64,000 bases of DNA from Streptomyces thermodiastaticus (lineage in GTDB: Bacteria; Actinomycetota; Actinomycetes; Streptomycetales; Streptomycetaceae): NCBI RefSeq assembly GCF_014656135.1, contig NZ_BNBV01000001.1, forward strand, positions 310,001 through 374,000, written 5' to 3'. Positions 1 through 9,006 of the stretch are shown piece after piece. A model generated the notes under the pieces. The model made no database searches, was not told the origin of the DNA, and saw nothing but the letters and a program-made list of their open reading frames with translations. Position 1 is the stretch's first letter. Every line of letters begins with the position of its first letter. The position numbers and the translations under genes were made by a program.

Positions 1-537
1 CCCGACGACCTGAAGTCCGAGGACCTGCAGGATTTGATCGCCTGGCTGGGCGAGATGGTGCGGCAGGTCGACTCCAGCCTGCTGGACGAGTGGGAGCAGC
101 TGGCCAACCCGGAGGAGGTGACCGCCGAGGAGGCCCAGGAGAAGGCCGACCAGGTCAAGCCGGTCACGGCCAATGCGCGTGCCTTCCGTGTCCTGGTGCG
201 CAACGCCATGTTCCGCCGCGTCGAGCTGGCCGCGCTCGACCAGTTCGAGGAACTGGGCGAGATGGACGCCGAGTCCGGCTGGGACGCCGAGGCGTGGGGC
301 GAGGCGATGGACCGGTACTGGGAGGAGTACGACGACCTCGGCACCGGTCCGGATGCGCGCGGCCCCAAGCTGCTGGTGATCCAGGAGGAGCCGGAGAACG
401 GGCTGTGGCGGGTGCGTCAGATCTTCGACGACCCCAACGGCGACCACGACTGGGGCATCAGCGCCGAGGTCGACCTGGCCGCGTCGGACGCCGAGGGCCG
501 GGCGGTCGTCCGGGTCACGGACGTCGGACCGCTGTGA
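1..537 (+). CDS. DEAD/DEAH box helicase with DUF3516 domain, C-terminal part
   Basis: The reading frame is open from base 1, so the gene starts outside the window and only the last 178 residues are visible. The visible part begins PDDLKSEDLQDLIAWLGEMV, acidic and helical, and ends in a short beta-rich tail. I recognise it as the C-terminal DUF3516 region of a roughly 830-residue actinobacterial superfamily 2 helicase; the helicase motifs themselves lie upstream and cannot be checked. The substrate of these helicases is not known to me. The stop at 535-537 is followed 82 bases later by the start of tesB. Confidence 0.8.
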   Translation, partial: PDDLKSEDLQDLIAWLGEMVRQVDSSLLDEWEQLANPEEVTAEEAQEKADQVKPVTANARAFRVLVRNAMFRRVELAALDQFEELGEMDAESGWDAEAWGEAMDRYWEEYDDLGTGPDARGPKLLVIQEEPENGLWRVRQIFDDPNGDHDWGISAEVDLAASDAEGRAVVRVTDVGPL

Positions 538-619
538 GCCGCGTCCGCCCGGCACCGAAGGCGCATCCGGCCCCCGTAAGCCCCCACCGTTTCCTTGCGA
601 CCACAGGAGAAGCCCGCCC

Positions 620-1486
620 ATGACAAATCCGGCCGAACGCCTCGTGGACCTGCTCGATCTGGAGCAGATCGAGGTCAACATATTCCGCGGCCGGAGCCCG
701 CACGAGTCGCTGCAGCGGGTCTTCGGCGGCCAGGTGGCGGGCCAGGCACTGGTCGCCGCCGGCCGCACCACGGACGGCGAGCGCCCGGTCCACTCCCTGC
801 ACGCGTACTTCCTGCGCCCCGGCCGGCCGGGCGTGCCGATCGTGTACCAGGTCGAGCGGGTGCGCGACGGGCGCTCGTTCACGACGCGCCGGGTCACCGC
901 CGTGCAGCAGGGCCGCACGATCTTCACGCTGACCGCCTCCTTCCACAAACCTGAGCAGGGCAGTTTCGAGCACCAGCTGCCGCCGGCCCGGGAGGTACCG
1001 GCCCCGGAGACGCTGCCGACCGTCCGCGACGAGGTGCGCGAGCACCTGGGAGCGCTGCCCGAGCAGCTGGAGCGCATGGCGCGGCGCCAGCCCTTCGACA
1101 TCCGGTACGTCGACCGTCTCCGCTGGACCCCGGAGGAGGTGAAGGAGGCCGAGCCGCGCAGTGCGGTGTGGATGCGTGCCGTCGGACCGCTCGGTGACGA
1201 CCCGCTGGTGCACACCTGCGCGTTGACCTACGCCAGCGACATGACGCTGCTCGACGCGGTGCGTCTGCCGGTGGAGCCTCTGTGGGGGCCGCGGGGCTTC
1301 GACATGGCGTCGCTGGACCACGCCATGTGGTTCCACCGGCCGTTCCGGGCGGACGAGTGGTTCCTGTACGACCAGGAGTCCCCGATCGCCATCGGCGGCC
1401 GTGGCCTGGCCCGCGGCCGGATCTACGACCGGCAGGGCCGCCTGCTGGTGTCGGTCGTCCAGGAGGGCCTGTTCCGCGCGGTGTAG
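620..1486 (+). CDS. tesB: Acyl-CoA thioesterase II (TesB)
   Basis: Hydrolyses medium and long acyl-CoA to free fatty acid and CoA in the cytoplasm. The 288 residues form the double hot-dog fold of TesB, the usual length. The family catalytic triad can be placed at D207 (in TYASDMTLL), S231 (in SLDHAMWFHRPF, where E. coli has Thr) and Q281 (in VQEGLF). The N-terminal hot dog carries the conserved FGGQVAGQAL stretch. An AGGAGA ribosome site lies 9 bases before the ATG. The 3' end overlaps the convergent gene at 1423-2529 by 64 bases. Confidence 0.93.
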   Translation: MTNPAERLVDLLDLEQIEVNIFRGRSPHESLQRVFGGQVAGQALVAAGRTTDGERPVHSLHAYFLRPGRPGVPIVYQVERVRDGRSFTTRRVTAVQQGRTIFTLTASFHKPEQGSFEHQLPPAREVPAPETLPTVRDEVREHLGALPEQLERMARRQPFDIRYVDRLRWTPEEVKEAEPRSAVWMRAVGPLGDDPLVHTCALTYASDMTLLDAVRLPVEPLWGPRGFDMASLDHAMWFHRPFRADEWFLYDQESPIAIGGRGLARGRIYDRQGRLLVSVVQEGLFRAV

Positions 1487-2529
1487 GCGCCGGCCGTCAG
1501 GTACCGGAGCCGGTGCGCGGCGCGGGCGGAGGCGGCCACGATCATGTTGCGTGCCGCTGTCGCGTCGTGTGCCGATGTCGTGTCACCGGTGCCGAGCAGC
1601 CGGCCGAGCAGGGCGTGCGCATGCCGGACCGGGGCAGGCCGCACGGGCTCGTGCGGTGCGGTGCGCTGTCCGTGCCCGGCAGCACACGGGCGCTGCTCCT
1701 GCCGGGAGGGGCCGGTGTGCCGGGGCGCGGGCCGGCGGCGTCGCGCCTCGCGCACCGTCCGCTGCAGGTCTGTCCGGAGCCGTTCGATCTCGTCGGCGTC
1801 CTGCGCCGTCGTGATCCGCTCGACCAGGCGCGCGGTGGGCGAGCCCGGTGCACCATGCCCCGGCGGGAGCTGCCGCAGGCGGAGGAGACGGGCCCGTTCG
1901 CAGGGATCGGTGACCGTCTCCGACACCGTGACCGGGTCCAGCAGCGAGGCCGCGCAGGCCGCCCGCTCCCACGCGTCCTCGGCCTGGCGCAGCAGGCAGC
2001 GCAGATACCGTCGACGCCAGTTGCGGGCCCGCAGGTCCACACCCGCGTCCAGCTGATCGCGCAGGTGCTGGGGCAGCGGCTGCCGCAGCAGCGCGGCGTG
2101 CTCGGGGTCGCCGGCGAACAGGCGCAGCTCACCCACCGGATAGCGCCAGACGACGGACCGGTTCCGGGTGACGCGGAACGTCACCGGCACCACCAGTCCC
2201 AGGCGGGCCAGGCGGACGAACCTGGTGGGAGTCACTCCCATGAGCCGCGCGCCCTCCCGGGTGCCGACGGTGGTGAGCTGCTCGCGCAGGTGCCCCGGGA
2301 AGCGTTCCCGGTACCGCAGCCGTTCGATCTCGGCTCGGTCGACACAGCGGCCCCCTGAGCCCTCGTCGCGCCGGGTACGGATGTGACCGAGAAGGACGGC
2401 GATGTCGAACTCGTCCTGCCTCAGGCACAGTTCGCGTGCAGCCCGGCCCGGGCTGACGGTCGTTCGGTTCTGTCCCCGGGCCGGTCCGGACGCGGTCTTC
2501 GGCCCGTGCTCGATCGTGTCACCGGACAT
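1423..2529 (-). CDS. DUF6397-like protein of unknown function
   Basis: A 368-residue basic protein. I chose the ATG at 2529 (MSGDTIEHGP) because a GGGGGTG ribosome site lies just upstream; a GTG at 2583 would add 18 residues. Residues about 30-160 hold two helix-turn-helix-like segments (SPGRAARELCLRQDEFD, and TREGARLMGVTPTRFVRLAR) followed by WRYPVGELRLFA, which I recognise as the Streptomyces DUF6397 family; function unknown. The C-terminal third is low-complexity Arg/Pro/Ala. The tail runs 64 bases into tesB on the other strand. Confidence 0.75.
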   Translation of the reverse strand: MSGDTIEHGPKTASGPARGQNRTTVSPGRAARELCLRQDEFDIAVLLGHIRTRRDEGSGGRCVDRAEIERLRYRERFPGHLREQLTTVGTREGARLMGVTPTRFVRLARLGLVVPVTFRVTRNRSVVWRYPVGELRLFAGDPEHAALLRQPLPQHLRDQLDAGVDLRARNWRRRYLRCLLRQAEDAWERAACAASLLDPVTVSETVTDPCERARLLRLRQLPPGHGAPGSPTARLVERITTAQDADEIERLRTDLQRTVREARRRRPAPRHTGPSRQEQRPCAAGHGQRTAPHEPVRPAPVRHAHALLGRLLGTGDTTSAHDATAARNMIVAASARAAHRLRYLTAGAYTARNRPSWTTDTSRRPCRS

Positions 2530-2652
2530 GTGCGCACCCCCGTGGTGTCGGTGGCTCGCGCCCGCTGCGCTCGCCTGCGACACACGGTAGATGCCGCCCG
2601 TGTTTCCCGCTCGAGCCTGTGGATAACTCCGCGGCAGCCACGAAAATCCTGG

Positions 2653-3066
2653 TCAGGACCGCTTCGGTAAGGTCTGCTCGGAGTGGCGGGCCGTCAGGTC
2701 GAGGTTGGTGCCGAGCCGGTTCACCAGCAGGGTCATCTCGTAGGCGACCTCCCCCATGTCGGCCTGGGAGCTGCTGAGGACGCACAGGCAGCTGCCCGCG
2801 CCGGCGGCCGTGACGAAGAGCACGGCGTCCTCGAACTCCACGATCGTCTGACGCACCGAACCCGCGCCGAAGTGGCTGCTGGAGCTTCTGGCCAGACTGT
2901 GCAAGCCGGAGGAGACGGCCGCGAGATGCTCGGCGTCCTCCCGTCGCAGTCCCGTGCTCGCACCCATGACCAGCCCGTCGCTGGACAGGAGCAACGCATG
3001 CCGTATGTGCGGCACGCGTGCGGTCAGCTCGTCCAGCATCCGGCCGGCTTCCTGCTTCTGCGCCAT
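2653..3066 (-). CDS. Roadblock/LC7 domain protein
   Basis: A 137-residue MglB/roadblock-type protein, a family that usually binds or regulates small Ras-like GTPases. The start MAQKQEAGRM at 3066 is supported by a GGGGGAGGG ribosome site. The typical LLLSSDGLVMGAS strand and AVSSGLHSLAR helix are present. In Streptomyces these proteins usually sit in conservons with a sensor-like ATPase, a DUF742 protein and a GTPase; none of those is beside this gene, so it is an orphan copy. The divergent PPOX gene starts 94 bases away. Confidence 0.85.
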   Translation of the reverse strand: MAQKQEAGRMLDELTARVPHIRHALLLSSDGLVMGASTGLRREDAEHLAAVSSGLHSLARSSSSHFGAGSVRQTIVEFEDAVLFVTAAGAGSCLCVLSSSQADMGEVAYEMTLLVNRLGTNLDLTARHSEQTLPKRS

Positions 3067-3160
3067 GTCGCGCCCTCCCCCTGTCGCATGTTCCCCCCTG
3101 GCCGGAGGATCTCCCGCAAGCCTTCCCCACAGCGGCGGCCGCGGCAAGCAGGATGGAGGC

Positions 3161-3589
3161 ATGGCACAGAAGATGACCGACGAGGAATGGCGGGAGTTCG
3201 TCTCGTACGGCACCCGCACGGGCAAGCTGGCCACGGTCCGGGCCGACGGCAGTCCGCACGTCGCCCCGATCTGGTTCCTGCTCGACGGGGACGACCTGGT
3301 GTTCAACACCGGCAAGGAGACGGTGAAGGGACACAATCTGGCACGTGACGGCCGTATCGCTCTGTGCGTGGACGACGAGCGGCCGCCCTACTCCTTCGTC
3401 GTCCTCCACGGCCGGGCTCAGCTGTCGGAGGATCCGGCGGAACTGACGCGTTGGGCCACCCGGATCGGAGCCCGCTACATGGGCGAGGACCGCGCCGAGG
3501 AGTTCGGTGCCCGCAACGGGGTTCCCGGGGAGCTTCTGGTCCGGGTCCGTATCGACAAGGTGGTGGCGGTCCGCGACCTGGCGCAGTGA
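3161..3589 (+). CDS. PPOX-class pyridoxamine 5'-phosphate oxidase-like protein (FMN/F420)
   Basis: A 142-residue split-barrel flavin- or deazaflavin-binding oxidoreductase. The start MAQKMTDEEW follows a GGAGG ribosome site. Recognisable features are the first barrel strands GKLATVRADGSPHVAPIWF, the phosphate-binding stretch TGKETVKGHNLARDGR, and the conserved C-terminal ARNGVPGELLVRVRIDKV. Actinobacterial members of this length and pattern commonly use coenzyme F420; the substrate cannot be read from sequence. Note that its N-terminus (MAQK) resembles that of the divergent roadblock protein, probably by chance. Confidence 0.85.
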   Translation: MAQKMTDEEWREFVSYGTRTGKLATVRADGSPHVAPIWFLLDGDDLVFNTGKETVKGHNLARDGRIALCVDDERPPYSFVVLHGRAQLSEDPAELTRWATRIGARYMGEDRAEEFGARNGVPGELLVRVRIDKVVAVRDLAQ

Positions 3590-3705
3590 GCGGGCGAGTT
3601 GCCGTGCTCCTGCCGCTTTGCGGACGCCGGCGCGGTGTGCGCGGACGGTGGACCGGTCGTGCGCGGGGCGCACGACGAAGCCGCGTGTGCGCCATCATGC
3701 GGGGC

Positions 3706-4305
3706 ATGAGCGAGGACCACGCACACATCCAGGAGTTCTTCACCGCCCGTGCCGCCGACTGGGACAGCAAGTTCCCGGACGACGGCCCGGCCTACGCGGC
3801 CGCGGTCGCCGGCCTCGGGCTGCGCAGCGGCGACCGGGTGCTCGACGCCGGGTGCGGCACCGGCCGTGCCCTGCCGGCGCTGCGGGCCGCCGTGGGCGCG
3901 TCGGGCGTGGTCGTGGGGGTCGATCTGACCCCGGCCATGCTGCGGGCCGCCGTGCGCGCCGGACGGCACAGGGACGGGTGGCTGCTGCTGGCCGACGTCG
4001 CCGCACTGCCGCTGCGCCCGGAGTCGTTCGACGCCGTCTTCGCTGCGGGGCTGATCTCGCATCTGCCGCGGCCTGCCGAGAACCTGCGGGAACTGCGGCG
4101 TGTGGTGCGGCCGGGCGGCATCCTGGCACTGTTCCACCCGGTCGGCCGGGCGGCCCTCGCGGCGCGCCAGGGACGGCAGCTCACGCCGGACGACCTGCGC
4201 GCGGAGCCCACCCTGCGGCCGCTGCTGGCGTCGGCGGGGTGGCGGATGACGTCGTACACCGACGAGGACGCCCGCTTCCTGGCGATGGCCGTCCGCCTGG
4301 ACTGA
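3706..4305 (+). CDS. Class I SAM-dependent methyltransferase
   Basis: A 199-residue Methyltransf_11/25-type enzyme. Motif I is VLDAGCGTG at residues 45-53, the acidic end of strand 2 is GVDLTPAML, and the later motif LRRVVRPGGILALFHPVGR is typical of small-molecule methyltransferases. The residues after strand 4 read LISHLPRPAENL. The acceptor substrate is unknown. A second in-frame ATG at 3697 would add three residues. There is no operon partner: the next gene downstream begins 430 bases later. Confidence 0.85.
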   Translation: MSEDHAHIQEFFTARAADWDSKFPDDGPAYAAAVAGLGLRSGDRVLDAGCGTGRALPALRAAVGASGVVVGVDLTPAMLRAAVRAGRHRDGWLLLADVAALPLRPESFDAVFAAGLISHLPRPAENLRELRRVVRPGGILALFHPVGRAALAARQGRQLTPDDLRAEPTLRPLLASAGWRMTSYTDEDARFLAMAVRLD

Positions 4306-4432
4306 CGCGGGGCGGCGCTGGGGCCGCCCCGGGTCACGCCGACGCCCGCCGTGCGGCCGGTGTCCGCACCGGGCAGCCGCGCACACCGGGGACCGGCCAG
4401 GTGCCGAGGTCGGCCACCCGGTAGCCGTTCGG

Positions 4433-4524
4433 GACGGTTCGAGCGGTTCGAACAGATCCTTCGCATGGACCCGGTGGCGGAGGCGACGGAGATCTACCGT
4501 TTCGGCCCTGCCGCGCCTCCCTAG
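4433..4524 (+). pseudogene. Possible N-terminal remnant of an MpaB-like oxygenase gene
   Basis: Inside the 433-base gap 4306-4738 one frame reads RFERFEQILRMDPVAEATEIYR before a stop at 4522-4524. The pattern of a basic-aromatic helix, then DPV, then EIYR resembles the N-terminus of oxygenase MpaB family (DUF2236) proteins as I remember them. There is no start codon or downstream domain, so if real it is a decayed fragment. The rest of the gap shows nothing recognisable. Confidence 0.25.
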
Positions 4525-4738
4525 CGAATTGTCAGGTTTTACCGCGAGTAGCCGATTTCGCACCGGTGGTATCCGTCGCTGGCGGGGCGGCTCCCGCGCG
4601 GGCGGGCAGTCTGCGCGCCACGATCGTTTCGCCCCGTCCATACGGAAATCCGCAGGTCCGCGTTGTCGCGGGTGTCGTGACAACCCCCTGGCCCGGCCAC
4701 TAGGGTGCGCGCCGTCGGACGAACCACGGGAGGCTCGG

Positions 4739-5617
4739 ATGGCCGGGACGGACGAGGAGGCGGGCGCGGACGACGCGCTGTATGTGCTCACGGCTGTGCT
4801 GCTGACACCGGCGCAGTTCCCGAGCGTGCTGGGCGACGACTACCCGGAGGCCTGCGCGGCGCTCGGGCTGACGCCGCGGGCCGACGGATACGGCCTGGTG
4901 CTCGGTCAGGACGGCACCGGCGCCCGGTGGACGGTCGTCGTCGACGACGTGTCACTGGTCGCGGTGGCGATCGCCTCCTGGGACTGCGGCCTGGAGTACG
5001 ACCTGTCCCCCGACGAGCGTTCGGTCGTCGCCGCCCTGCCGGGCTGGCCTCTCGCCGTCGCGGTGGCCGCGCCCGGCGTACCGGCACCGCACGACCCGGA
5101 CCCGGAGGCCGGGGACGGGCCGCTGCTGTCGCCACCGGACACCACTGCCTGGGGTCCGGCGCAGCGCCGGCTGGGTGCCGACGAGATCGCCCTGCGGTGG
5201 GCTGAATGGCGTGACCAGCTCGACGACGACTCCTTCGCCCCGCCGCACGCCGCGGAGGCGGCCGGGACCGGTGAGGGCGCGGACGCCAGCAGTCCGGCGG
5301 CCGACGGTGACGACGCGGGGGACGGAGCCGGCCGGCAGGCGCCCGGGGGCACCAGCGCGGTGCGGCAGGTGCTGGCTCAGGCCCGCGCCTATCTGGACTC
5401 CCCGCCGCCTCCGGGCCGTGTGCGGTCCGCGTTCGCGCCGGGTGGCGCGCGGACGCTGCGCGCCGACGGCCCCGGATGGTCGATGGTGGCCCGCACCGAC
5501 GACATCGCCTTCGTGCTGCTCGACGAGCGGCCCGGCGAGGTGCTGCCGGTCGGCCGGGGACCGGAGCTGCCCGGCCTCCTCGCGTCACTGGACAAGCTGG
5601 CGATGCGTCCGAGTTGA
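4739..5617 (+). CDS. Conserved hypothetical protein
   Basis: A 292-residue acidic soluble protein that I do not recognise. The ATG at 4739 follows a GGGAGG ribosome site. The first 100 residues are a compact alpha/beta domain with hydrophobic strands (LYVLTAVLLTP, WTVVVDDVSLVAVAIASWDCG). Residues about 175-215 are a linker rich in Gly, Ala and Asp. The last 80 residues form a second small domain (VRQVLAQARAYLDSP ... MVARTDDIAFVLLDE). No signal peptide or membrane segment. It stands alone between the methyltransferase and a secreted hydrolase. Confidence 0.7.
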   Translation: MAGTDEEAGADDALYVLTAVLLTPAQFPSVLGDDYPEACAALGLTPRADGYGLVLGQDGTGARWTVVVDDVSLVAVAIASWDCGLEYDLSPDERSVVAALPGWPLAVAVAAPGVPAPHDPDPEAGDGPLLSPPDTTAWGPAQRRLGADEIALRWAEWRDQLDDDSFAPPHAAEAAGTGEGADASSPAADGDDAGDGAGRQAPGGTSAVRQVLAQARAYLDSPPPPGRVRSAFAPGGARTLRADGPGWSMVARTDDIAFVLLDERPGEVLPVGRGPELPGLLASLDKLAMRPS

Positions 5618-5785
5618 CGGGGCGCCGGGCGCTGCGCCCTCGACGTATGTAGTGCCGCACCATACCCAGCACGAGGCCCGTATGGCGCCGACCCGTGGAG
5701 TGCGCGGTCGGCCCGCTCGCACGATGGGGCAGCTTCGGGCACCACCGCCCGGGCCGTTCCCGCTCCCTCTCCCCTGGAGGCCGTC

Positions 5786-7159
5786 GTGCGTCTGTCCCGA
5801 GGTGTCCCGCTCGTCGTCGCGGCACTGCTCACCGGTGCCGTCGCCTGGCCTGTCCCCGCGGCGGCCGCGACCGGCGCCGACGGGCACTGCGCCCGGCAGG
5901 AACAGCTCCGGGTACCGGGCGCCGCCCACCAGCACACCGCCTGTCTTCCCGATCTGACCACCACGGGACTGGACGGAACCCCGTACACGGACATCGCCGA
6001 CCAGGCCGGGCTCACCGCGCAGGGCACCCGTATTCCCTCCGGCGTGCCCGGGGTGCAGATCGACGGCTACTTCCCGGATTCCTCGCGCTTCAACACCACG
6101 CACGGCTGGCAGCACGACAGCCAGTTCGTGCTCCGGCTCCCGGACCGCTGGAACGGCGGCCTGGTGGTCACCGGGGCACCGGGCACCCGGCGTCAGTACG
6201 CCACGGACAAGGCCATCTCGGATCAGGTGCTGGCCCGCGGCTACGCCTACGCGGCGACCGACAAGGGCAACAGCTCGGCCGACTTCTACCGCGACGGCAC
6301 CCGGCCCGGTGACGCCGTCGCCGAGTGGAACGCCCGGACCACCCAGCTGACCCGGGCGGCCAAGCGTGTGATCGCCCAGCGCTATGGCCAGGCCCCGCGC
6401 CGGACGTACATGACCGGCATCTCCAACGGCGGCTATCTCACCCGCTGGCAGCTGGAGCATCATCCGGAACTGTACGACGGAGGCGTCGACTGGGAGGGCA
6501 CGCTGTGGACGGCGGACGGCCCCAACCTGCTCACCTCGCTGCCCACCGCGGTCGCCCGGACCCTGGGGAGCGCGAGCGACGACGCCATGTACGCCGTGGG
6601 ATTCGCGCGCGGCTCCGAGTTCCTGTGGCCGTACCACGAGCAGGCGTACTGGGGCGTGACGCAGAAGACGTACCGGGCCGAGTTCGACCCGGCCTACGAC
6701 CCCTCCTGCCCGGGCGCCTCCGCGGGGAGCACGGCCCAGGCGATCCTCGCGCCCTGTGACTCCGATGCCGCCTACGACTACGCCGCGCGTCCCGGCGCGG
6801 TGCACCGGGCCGTGGCCCGGGTCTCGCTGACCGGACGGATCGGCAAGCCCTTGATCACGCTGCAGGGCGACCTGGACACCCTGCTGCCCATCGCGGCCGA
6901 CTCGGACGTGTACACGCGGATGATTCAGGAGCGGGGACGCGGCGGGCTGCACCGCTACTACCGGATCGAGGGCGGCACGCACGTCGATGCGCTGTACGAC
7001 AGCCATCCGGCTCGGCTGCGCCCGATCCTGCCGTGCTACCGGGCCGCGTTCGATGCGCTGGTGGCCTGGGTGGAGCGCGGACACCGGCCGCCTGCGGACC
7101 GGACCGTCACCAGGCCCGCAAGCGGTGATGTCGTCGACTCGTGTTCCCTGCGCACGTAG
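5786..7159 (+). CDS. Secreted tannase/feruloyl-esterase-like alpha/beta hydrolase
   Basis: A 457-residue exported esterase-like protein. The GTG start follows a GGAGG site and encodes a Sec signal peptide (MRLSRG, then a hydrophobic run to about residue 28 ending PAAAA). The nucleophile elbow is GISNGG with Ser213; the likely acid is in LITLQGDLDTLLPI and the His in GGTHVDALYD. The overall plan with a large cap region and Cys-containing insertions (PSCPGAS) fits the tannase / 3-hydroxybutyrate-oligomer hydrolase group. The substrate (plant phenolic ester or polyester) is inference only. Confidence 0.75.
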   Translation: MRLSRGVPLVVAALLTGAVAWPVPAAAATGADGHCARQEQLRVPGAAHQHTACLPDLTTTGLDGTPYTDIADQAGLTAQGTRIPSGVPGVQIDGYFPDSSRFNTTHGWQHDSQFVLRLPDRWNGGLVVTGAPGTRRQYATDKAISDQVLARGYAYAATDKGNSSADFYRDGTRPGDAVAEWNARTTQLTRAAKRVIAQRYGQAPRRTYMTGISNGGYLTRWQLEHHPELYDGGVDWEGTLWTADGPNLLTSLPTAVARTLGSASDDAMYAVGFARGSEFLWPYHEQAYWGVTQKTYRAEFDPAYDPSCPGASAGSTAQAILAPCDSDAAYDYAARPGAVHRAVARVSLTGRIGKPLITLQGDLDTLLPIAADSDVYTRMIQERGRGGLHRYYRIEGGTHVDALYDSHPARLRPILPCYRAAFDALVAWVERGHRPPADRTVTRPASGDVVDSCSLRT

Positions 7160-7177
7160 GTGCCGGCCCGTGGTGTC

Positions 7178-7360
7178 TCAGCGGCCGAGCTCCTTGCGTG
7201 TGACACGACGCAGGCGACGCCGCTGCCCGGGGTCCAGGGCGAGGTACGCGGCGGCCGGAACGCCCAGGACTATCAGGAGCGCGGCCCACCACGGCAGCCA
7301 GATCAGCAGAACCAGCCAGGCCACCACGCCGCCGGCGGCGATCTTCGCCTTCTTCGACAT
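7178..7360 (-). CDS. Small membrane protein, 60 aa
   Basis: The frame MSKKAKIAAG encodes one long hydrophobic hairpin (VVAWLVLLIWLPWWAALLIVLGVPAAAYLAL, residues about 12-42) followed by a basic tail (RRRLRRVTRKELGR). A perfect AAGGAGG ribosome site lies 6 bases before the ATG, which makes the short gene convincing. No family was recognised; a positive-inside topology is expected. It converges on the secreted hydrolase, with 18 bases between the two stops. Confidence 0.7.
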   Translation of the reverse strand: MSKKAKIAAGGVVAWLVLLIWLPWWAALLIVLGVPAAAYLALDPGQRRRLRRVTRKELGR

Positions 7361-7610
7361 CTGTCGCCTCCTTCGCGGACACTGCCGCTCTCCCAGGAAA
7401 ACGGCTGCGCCCGCCCGGCTGTTCCGGCTCGCGTCCCTGAGATGCCCCGGAGAAGCCCCCTGAGACGCCCCTGACGCGTGCCGGACCGCCGCCCCTACGG
7501 GACGCCCGGTCCACCGGACGGACGCAGCGCCCCACACCGCGCCCCGGGGAGACGCAGCACGATGGGGGCCGGGCCGCCTCGAGCCGCCCAGCACCCCCTC
7601 ATGACGACGC

Positions 7611-7640
7611 AGGGAGTACGACCGCGCGTACCCCCTCGTC
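7611..7640 (-). terminator. Possible terminator hairpin after xylA
   Basis: Just past the xylA stop, GTACG and CGTAC form a short GC-rich stem flanked by GGG and CCCC runs with one bulge. The hairpin is weak. The remaining gap 7361-7610 shows no gene. Confidence 0.3.
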
Positions 7641-7647
7641 GCCCGGT

Positions 7648-8847
<1,200 letters not shown>

Positions 8848-8858
8848 TCAGGGCGATT

Positions 8859-8870
8859 TACAAATTAGTA
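8859..8870. promoter_or_regulatory. Candidate ROK (XylR-type) operator in the xylA/xylB divergent promoter
   Basis: TACAAATTAGTA is palindromic at 10 of 12 positions and lies in the only AT-rich patch between xylA and xylB. The overlapping TAGTAT at 8866-8871 is a good -10 hexamer for xylB, so a bound repressor would block the promoter. The assignment to the ROK gene at 10507 is by context. Confidence 0.5.
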
Positions 8871-9006
8871 TGCCGAGCGCGTCCCTGGGAAGGGAGCGCG
8901 GAAGCAGAAACCGGGCCGGGCCGGGTCCGCACCCCGGGCCCACAGGCCCGGCATAGCGTGAAGCCGCAGGTCAGAGCCCCTGAGCCGGGAAAAAGAGGGA
9001 GAGCCG

